From Rhizorhapis sp036570425 (GTDB taxonomy: Bacteria > Pseudomonadota > Alphaproteobacteria > Sphingomonadales > Sphingomonadaceae): DNA of 64,000 nt. The notes under the pieces are model-generated. The model had not been told where the DNA came from. It ran no database searches and saw only the letters and a program-made list of their open reading frames with translations. Numbering within the stretch: the stretch's first letter is position 1; each line of letters starts with the position of its first letter. The position numbers and the translations under genes are program-made. Positions 59,537 to 64,000 of this stretch are shown piece after piece. The stretch covers positions 248,001 to 312,000 of the forward strand of contig DATCYF010000023.1 in NCBI GenBank assembly GCA_036570425.1. The letters run 5' to 3'.

Positions 59537-61258
59537 ATGAGCGAGAACAGCCTCACCATCGATAATGCCGCACCTGCACGCAGCATGCCCGCCCTTTCCT
59601 CCATGGGCGGGAAGGGCGGCTTCGACGCATTGCGCGGACGATTTACGGATTTCCTGCGCCAGCCCGCGATCGCCAAAAGCCTGCCCATGTTTGGGCTGCT
59701 GGCCGTCATCGGCATTGCTGCCCTTGCGTGGCTGGCACTACGTGAACCGCCGCAGCGGGATTTGTTTCGCGGGCTTCCCGAAAGCGACAAGGCTGCGGTC
59801 GCCGAAGCACTGGGCGCTTCCAACATTGCCTTTGACCTGGACGATATGACTGGCGCGCTCACCGTGTCGGAAAGTGATTATCACAAGGCGAAGATGCTGC
59901 TGGCGGCAGAGGGCCTGCCCAAGAGCGCGCCCGATGGCAACAGCATGATCGATTCCCTGCCCATGGGCGCAAGCCGCGCGGTTGAAGGCGAAAAGCTCCG
60001 GTCCGCTCGGGAAATGGATCTGGCCCGGACTATAGAGGCCATTGACGCGGTGAAGAGCGCGCGGGTTCATCTGGCGGTCGAGCAGCCCAGCATTTTTCTG
60101 CGCGACAAGAACAAGCCCGCTGCATCGGTCATGCTGCGCCTCAACGATGGGCGGGCGCTGTCGGAGATGCAGGTGCAGGCGATTGTGCATCTGGTCGCTT
60201 CCTCCGTCCCCGGTCTGTCGCCGGATGGCGTTTCGGTGGTGGATCAGAATGGCCGTCTGCTCTCCAGTCCCGGTGATAATGCGGGATCGGCGGAAACCGA
60301 TCGGCAGATCGCCGTACAGGCGCGGGTGGAGGAACGCTATCGTCAAGCCGTCATGGCCTTGCTGACCCCTATTCTGGGCACTGACAATTTCAGCGCAGAA
60401 GTTCATGCGGAGCTGGATTTTTCTGAGCAGCAGGCGACAAGAGAATCTTTCCCCTCCGATGAAAGCCGCATCAAGTCTGAACAGGGAAGCTGGACGGCGG
60501 CCAAGGAAAACGCTTCGGCTTACGGTATTCCCGGCGCATTGTCCGATCAGGCGCCCCCACCTGCCGTTCCTGGGTCTCAGCCGGCCAATGCTGCACCGGG
60601 CGCGGCGCAGACAGCGGAGGCAGCAGGCAAGACAGCAGAAAATTATGTTCGTGATTTCGCGCTGGGCCGCGAAGTTTCGGTCACTCGCAATGCATTGGGC
60701 ACCGTCAAGCGGCTCTCGGTTGCGGTGGCGCTGCGTAATCCGGAAACTGGCAAGCCCCGTAGCGCGAAGGAAATTGCGGCTTTGGAGCAACTGATCAAGG
60801 GCGCGGTTGGCTATGATCAGGGACGCGGCGACGTCGTGGCGGTTTCGGCCCGCAAATTCGTCGCTGCCGATGCGGTAGGACTTGGCGAGAAATGGTATGA
60901 GGCGAGCTGGGTTTCCATGCTCGCGCGGAACCTGTCTGCGCTGCTGGTTGCTCTCGTGCTGGTCTTTGGCATCGGACGGCCGCTGCTGAAGCGCCGCTCC
61001 GCTATGAAGGCGGAGGAAACTGCACTGATGCAGGAGCGCAAGACCGCTATTGGTGCGGAGATTTCCCAGGAAATTCAGCGTGCGGCCGTTGCCGACCCGA
61101 ACCTGCCGGTCACGCTCGATATGATTTCCTCCACCCAGACTTATGCCGAACGGGCAGCGCTGATCCGCAATTTCGTGAAGCAGGACCCTGACCGCGCCGC
61201 CTTGGTGGTGCGCGACCTGTTGCGGGAAGCGGACCGCAAGGAGGAAGCCAATGCCTGA
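59537..61258 (+). CDS. fliF: Flagellar MS-ring protein FliF
   Basis: 573 aa. Two membrane helices (about residues 50-68 and 460-478) frame the periplasmic ring domains: LFRGLPESDKAAVAEALGAS, SAREMDLARTIEAIDAVKSARVHLAVEQPSIFLRD, and the YscJ-like VQAIVHLVASSVPGLSPDGVSVVDQNG. C-terminal tail binds FliG. 8-bp overlap with fliG. Confidence 0.96.
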   Translation: MSENSLTIDNAAPARSMPALSSMGGKGGFDALRGRFTDFLRQPAIAKSLPMFGLLAVIGIAALAWLALREPPQRDLFRGLPESDKAAVAEALGASNIAFDLDDMTGALTVSESDYHKAKMLLAAEGLPKSAPDGNSMIDSLPMGASRAVEGEKLRSAREMDLARTIEAIDAVKSARVHLAVEQPSIFLRDKNKPAASVMLRLNDGRALSEMQVQAIVHLVASSVPGLSPDGVSVVDQNGRLLSSPGDNAGSAETDRQIAVQARVEERYRQAVMALLTPILGTDNFSAEVHAELDFSEQQATRESFPSDESRIKSEQGSWTAAKENASAYGIPGALSDQAPPPAVPGSQPANAAPGAAQTAEAAGKTAENYVRDFALGREVSVTRNALGTVKRLSVAVALRNPETGKPRSAKEIAALEQLIKGAVGYDQGRGDVVAVSARKFVAADAVGLGEKWYEASWVSMLARNLSALLVALVLVFGIGRPLLKRRSAMKAEETALMQERKTAIGAEISQEIQRAAVADPNLPVTLDMISSTQTYAERAALIRNFVKQDPDRAALVVRDLLREADRKEEANA

Positions 61259-62270
61259 GGCAGAGGTCGCCAAGCGTCCGATGACGGGCAGCGCCGCCGC
61301 CGCGGTCCTGCTGATGCTGTTCGAGGATGACGAGGCCGCGCAAATCCTCTCGCGGCTGGAGCCGGATGAAGTGCGCCAGCTTGGCTATGCCATGTACGAT
61401 GTTGCAGACGTGGCCGTCGATGAGGTGAACGCGGCGCTCGACCAGTTCGTCAGCAAGGCGAAAAGCCGCACGACCATAGGCTATGGCGCGGGTGAACATA
61501 TTCGCGCGATGATGCACAAGGCGCTGGGCGCTGACCGGGCCGACAATATGCTTGCCCGGATCACGCCGCCCACCCGGTCGAACAAACTTGAAATGCTGAA
61601 ATGGATGGAAGCGAAGGAAATTTCGCGGATCGTCGAGAATGAGCATCCCCAGATCATGGCGCTGGTCCTGGCGCATCTCGATCCGCCCGTCGCCGCCGAA
61701 GTGCTTCAGCTTCTGCCGCTCGATATGCAGGACGACATCGTTTATCGTATCGCCACGCTGGGGCCGGTGACGGCGGAGGCCCTGGATGATCTGGAAGCGC
61801 TGATCATGCGCCGGGGCACTGCAACGGTGGCGGGAAATGCGCCGCAGCGCGGCGGCACGACCGAGGCGGCCGCCATCATGAACAACGTCCGCAAGGTCAA
61901 TGAACAGCGCATCATCAAGCAGATCGGCAAACGGGACAAGACCGTCGCCCAGACGATCGAGGAAGAGATGTTCATCTTCGATAATCTCATCGAGATGGAC
62001 GACAAGAATCTGGGCGCTCTGCTCCGCACGATCGAGAACGATGTTCTGGTGGTGGCGCTGAAGGGCTGCAACGAGCTGCTGAAATCGAAAATCTTCGGCT
62101 GCATGTCCAGCCGCGCGGCGCAGGCCATACAGGACGAGATCGAGGATCGCGGGCCCATCCGCCTGGCCGATGTCGTTGATGCACAGAAGCAGGTCATCGC
62201 CGCCGCACGCCGCATGGCGGAATCGGGCGCGATCATGCTTGGGGGCAAGGGAGGCGAAGACTTTGTCTGA
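61251..62270 (+). CDS. fliG: Flagellar motor switch protein FliG
   Basis: 339 aa. Conserved EHPQ motif in VENEHPQIMALVLAHLDPPVAA, the middle GGTTEAAAIMNNVRK region, and the C-terminal torque helix MFIFDNLIEMDDKNLGALLRTIEND. Rotor component that interacts with MotA. Confidence 0.97.
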   Translation: MPEAEVAKRPMTGSAAAAVLLMLFEDDEAAQILSRLEPDEVRQLGYAMYDVADVAVDEVNAALDQFVSKAKSRTTIGYGAGEHIRAMMHKALGADRADNMLARITPPTRSNKLEMLKWMEAKEISRIVENEHPQIMALVLAHLDPPVAAEVLQLLPLDMQDDIVYRIATLGPVTAEALDDLEALIMRRGTATVAGNAPQRGGTTEAAAIMNNVRKVNEQRIIKQIGKRDKTVAQTIEEEMFIFDNLIEMDDKNLGALLRTIENDVLVVALKGCNELLKSKIFGCMSSRAAQAIQDEIEDRGPIRLADVVDAQKQVIAAARRMAESGAIMLGGKGGEDFV

Positions 62271-62919
62271 TATCTGGCAAGGCGTTGAAGCACGCGCGGC
62301 GCGGTTTGGAAGCTGGGGCGAGCTACCTTCGGAAGGGACCTTCCGGCCGCTTTACTCCACCAATGATATAGGCTTTGCGCCGCTCAGTCATTTCGATGAA
62401 GATCTGGAGCGAGCGGTCGAGGAAATAGAGGCCGAGCCCCTTGTTTCTATCGACACACTCACCGCTGAATCCTTTGCCCAGGGTTTTGAAGAAGGCGTTC
62501 GCGTTACGCGCGCGGAGATGGAGGCAGATCGCGCCGCGCATCTTCGGTTGGCGCTCGCGCTTGAACAGTTGCAGCCGCAATCGAGTGGCGCTCTATCGGC
62601 GCTCCTGTCCACCGCTGTCCTGCGCCTGGTGCGCCAGATCGCGGGTGAAGTGGAGGTGGACGTTGCCCTTCTGGAAAAGCGATGCCTGGCCATTGCTGCG
62701 TGCATAGAGGAAGAGGTGGGGCAGCCTGCCCTTCATCTTCATCCCCATGATATCGCGCTGATGGCGAGCAAAAATTTGCCGGTGCGCCTGCTGGCTGACG
62801 AAGAAATGTTGCGCGGGTCGGTTCGGTTGGAAACCTCCGATGGATGGGTCGAGGATGGCCCCGAAATTCGCCTGTCGCGTTTGCAGGGCCTGCTTGATGA
62901 CATGACAGGCCGCGCATGA
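62263..62919 (+). CDS. fliH: FliH-like export regulator
   Basis: 218 aa with a TTG start at 62263 (GGGAGG 7 nt upstream) overlapping the fliG stop by 8 bp. A helical middle (ESFAQGFEEGVRVTRAEMEAD) and C-terminal region with LVRQIAGEVEVDVALLEKRC and LHLHPHDIALMA fit FliH, the partner of the FliI ATPase. The family is poorly conserved; position between fliG and fliI is strong support. Earlier ATG codons lie deep inside fliG and are unlikely. Confidence 0.85.
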   Translation: MSDIWQGVEARAARFGSWGELPSEGTFRPLYSTNDIGFAPLSHFDEDLERAVEEIEAEPLVSIDTLTAESFAQGFEEGVRVTRAEMEADRAAHLRLALALEQLQPQSSGALSALLSTAVLRLVRQIAGEVEVDVALLEKRCLAIAACIEEEVGQPALHLHPHDIALMASKNLPVRLLADEEMLRGSVRLETSDGWVEDGPEIRLSRLQGLLDDMTGRA

Positions 62920-64000
62920 TCGGTGCGGTACTGAAACAGGCCGAAGACCTGCTCGAAACGATGCAGGTCGCCCATGCGGGTCCTCGGCATGTGGGGCGTT
63001 TGGTCGCTCATGACGGCGGTATGCTGGAAGTGACGGGCTTCAATCGGCCAATGGGTTCGGGCGCTCGGGTCATTGCCGCTGACGGTACTGTCGCGCGGGC
63101 GGAGGTCGTTGGTTTCCGTGGTGGCCGTGCGCTCCTGGTTCCGCTTGATCTTGATGCTCCGCATGAAAATGGCGCGCGGGTTGAGCCGGACAGTGCTGCC
63201 AACATGGTGCAGGTGGGCGACAGCCTGATGGGCCGGGTCGTCGATGCCATGGGCATGCCGCTGGACCGTAAGGGGCCGATCATGGCGAACGCCTATTGGC
63301 CGCTTGCGGGCGTCAAGGGCAATGTGCTTGACCGGGGCAGGGTGACGGAGCCTTTCGACCTGGGCGTGCGGGCGGTCAATGCGCTCCTGACCGCCGGGCG
63401 GGGGCAACGGATCGCCATTATCGCTGGTTCTGGCGTTGGTAAATCCGTGCTGATGGGTCAGATGATCGCTGGCGCCGAGGCGGATGTGATCGTGGTCGGC
63501 CTGATTGGCGAGCGCGGTCGTGAGGTGAGCGATTTTCTGGAGACGAAGCTTGCGGGCATGGTGCGGTCGAAAAGCATTGTCGTCGCAGTGCCTGCAGACC
63601 ATCCGCCGGTACTACGTCTGCGCGCGGCTGCGCGGGCCACGGCTATTGCGGAATATTACCGGGCGCGTGGCAAGAAAGTGCTGCTGCTGATCGACAGTCT
63701 TACGCGTTGCGCCCATGCCCAGCGGGAAATTGGTCTTGTGCTTGGCGAGCCTCCGGCGATGAAGGGCTATCCGCCCTCCGCGTTGTCACTTATTCCCCGG
63801 CTGGTCGAACGGGCGGGCGTGGACAGTCGCTCGGGCGGATCGATCACGGCACTCTATACGGTGCTGGCCGATGGCGACGATACCGATGATCCCATCGTGG
63901 ACGCCGCCCGCGCCATCGTCGACGGTCATATAGTTCTTTCCCGTCAGCTTTCGGAGCAAAGCATTTTTCCGGCCATTGATGTTGGCAAGTCGCTGAGCCG
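62916..64000 (+). CDS. fliI: Flagellar export ATPase FliI, partial
   Basis: About 361 codons are visible, open to the window edge without a stop. Starts MIGAVLKQAEDLLE at an ATGA overlap with fliH. Walker A is IAGSGVGKSVLMGQ, then VVGLIGERGREVSDFLE, Walker B KVLLLIDSLTRCAHAQREIG, and PPSALSLIPRLVERAG with SITALYTVLADGDD. F1-beta-like ATPase energising export. The C-terminal part lies beyond the window. Confidence 0.96.
   Translation, partial: MIGAVLKQAEDLLETMQVAHAGPRHVGRLVAHDGGMLEVTGFNRPMGSGARVIAADGTVARAEVVGFRGGRALLVPLDLDAPHENGARVEPDSAANMVQVGDSLMGRVVDAMGMPLDRKGPIMANAYWPLAGVKGNVLDRGRVTEPFDLGVRAVNALLTAGRGQRIAIIAGSGVGKSVLMGQMIAGAEADVIVVGLIGERGREVSDFLETKLAGMVRSKSIVVAVPADHPPVLRLRAAARATAIAEYYRARGKKVLLLIDSLTRCAHAQREIGLVLGEPPAMKGYPPSALSLIPRLVERAGVDSRSGGSITALYTVLADGDDTDDPIVDAARAIVDGHIVLSRQLSEQSIFPAIDVGKSLS

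Noticed and set aside
59738..61273. 511-codon minus-strand frame opposite fliF
   Set aside because: Antisense shadow of a well-supported gene; no ribosome site or family resemblance.
62739..63602. 287-codon minus-strand frame opposite fliH/fliI
   Set aside because: The plus strand encodes FliI with Walker motifs here.

Overview
The window comes from an alphaproteobacterium, most likely a sphingomonad (Sphingobium, Sphingomonas or a close relative). This assignment is inferred from protein character: a DUF1285 protein beside a CoA-type Nudix enzyme and a CCA-adding enzyme, sphingomonad-style small lipoproteins, and GMC oxidoreductase and aldehyde dehydrogenase catabolic genes. No 16S rRNA gene is present.

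Layout. 1-8.7 kb holds housekeeping genes: the 3' end of parC, an EAL-type c-di-GMP enzyme with a degenerate GGNEF site, a minus-strand DUF1285-nudix-cca operon with overlapping ends, tRNA-Gln(CTG), rarD, glpX and small envelope lipoproteins. 8.9-11.4 kb is a three-gene envelope/stress block (hypothetical membrane protein, holin-like protein, DUF3618 protein). It is bracketed by two copies of the last 120 bp of tldD, one in the intact gene and one a remnant next to a strong terminator, so it looks inserted. 11.3-15.8 kb holds tldD, a zinc-finger protein, an ABC ATPase, nadB and tRNA-Val(CAC).

16.0-27.7 kb looks like a genomic island. It starts at an intact tRNA-Gly(TCC) and ends at a 36-bp copy of that tRNA's 3' end with two mismatches. 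The cargo is a surface-polysaccharide set (acyltransferase, RfbC-like epimerase, SAF-domain oxidoreductase, glucose-1-phosphate cytidylyltransferase, SDR epimerase, GT2, FAD oxidoreductase, Wzx-type flippase) plus an ATP-dependent DNA ligase and its associated exonuclease. No integrase is visible. 27.7-33.9 kb is an alcohol/aldehyde catabolic cluster (alpha/beta hydrolase, GMC oxidoreductase, ALDH) with a regulator built from two tandem GntR units. 34.2-37.7 kb has a secreted EF-hand protein, an OmpR/EnvZ-type two-component pair and a TetR/BetI regulator.

37.8 kb to the end is a large flagellar cluster. It contains motAB, flgBCDEFGHIJKL on the minus strand, a second MotA/MotB-like pair with flgA, flgMN, a lytic transglycosylase with flhA and fliA, two flagellins, a FlbD/FleQ-type sigma-54 activator, and fliEFGHI (fliI cut by the window edge). 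A CDF cation exporter sits inside it. Three near-perfect sigma-54 (-24/-12) promoters precede flgB, the transglycosylase-flhA-fliA unit and flbD-fliE-. Sigma-28-like promoters precede motA, flgM and the first flagellin gene. Together with fliA and flgM this reads as a two-tier sigma-54 to sigma-28 cascade of the gamma-proteobacterial or Rhodobacter Fla1 type.

Best leads for novelty: the tRNA-bounded island and its unusual CDP-sugar cassette, the tldD-flanked block, the second truncated stator-like pair with tandem palindromes at its promoter, the short hook protein, and the double-GntR regulator.
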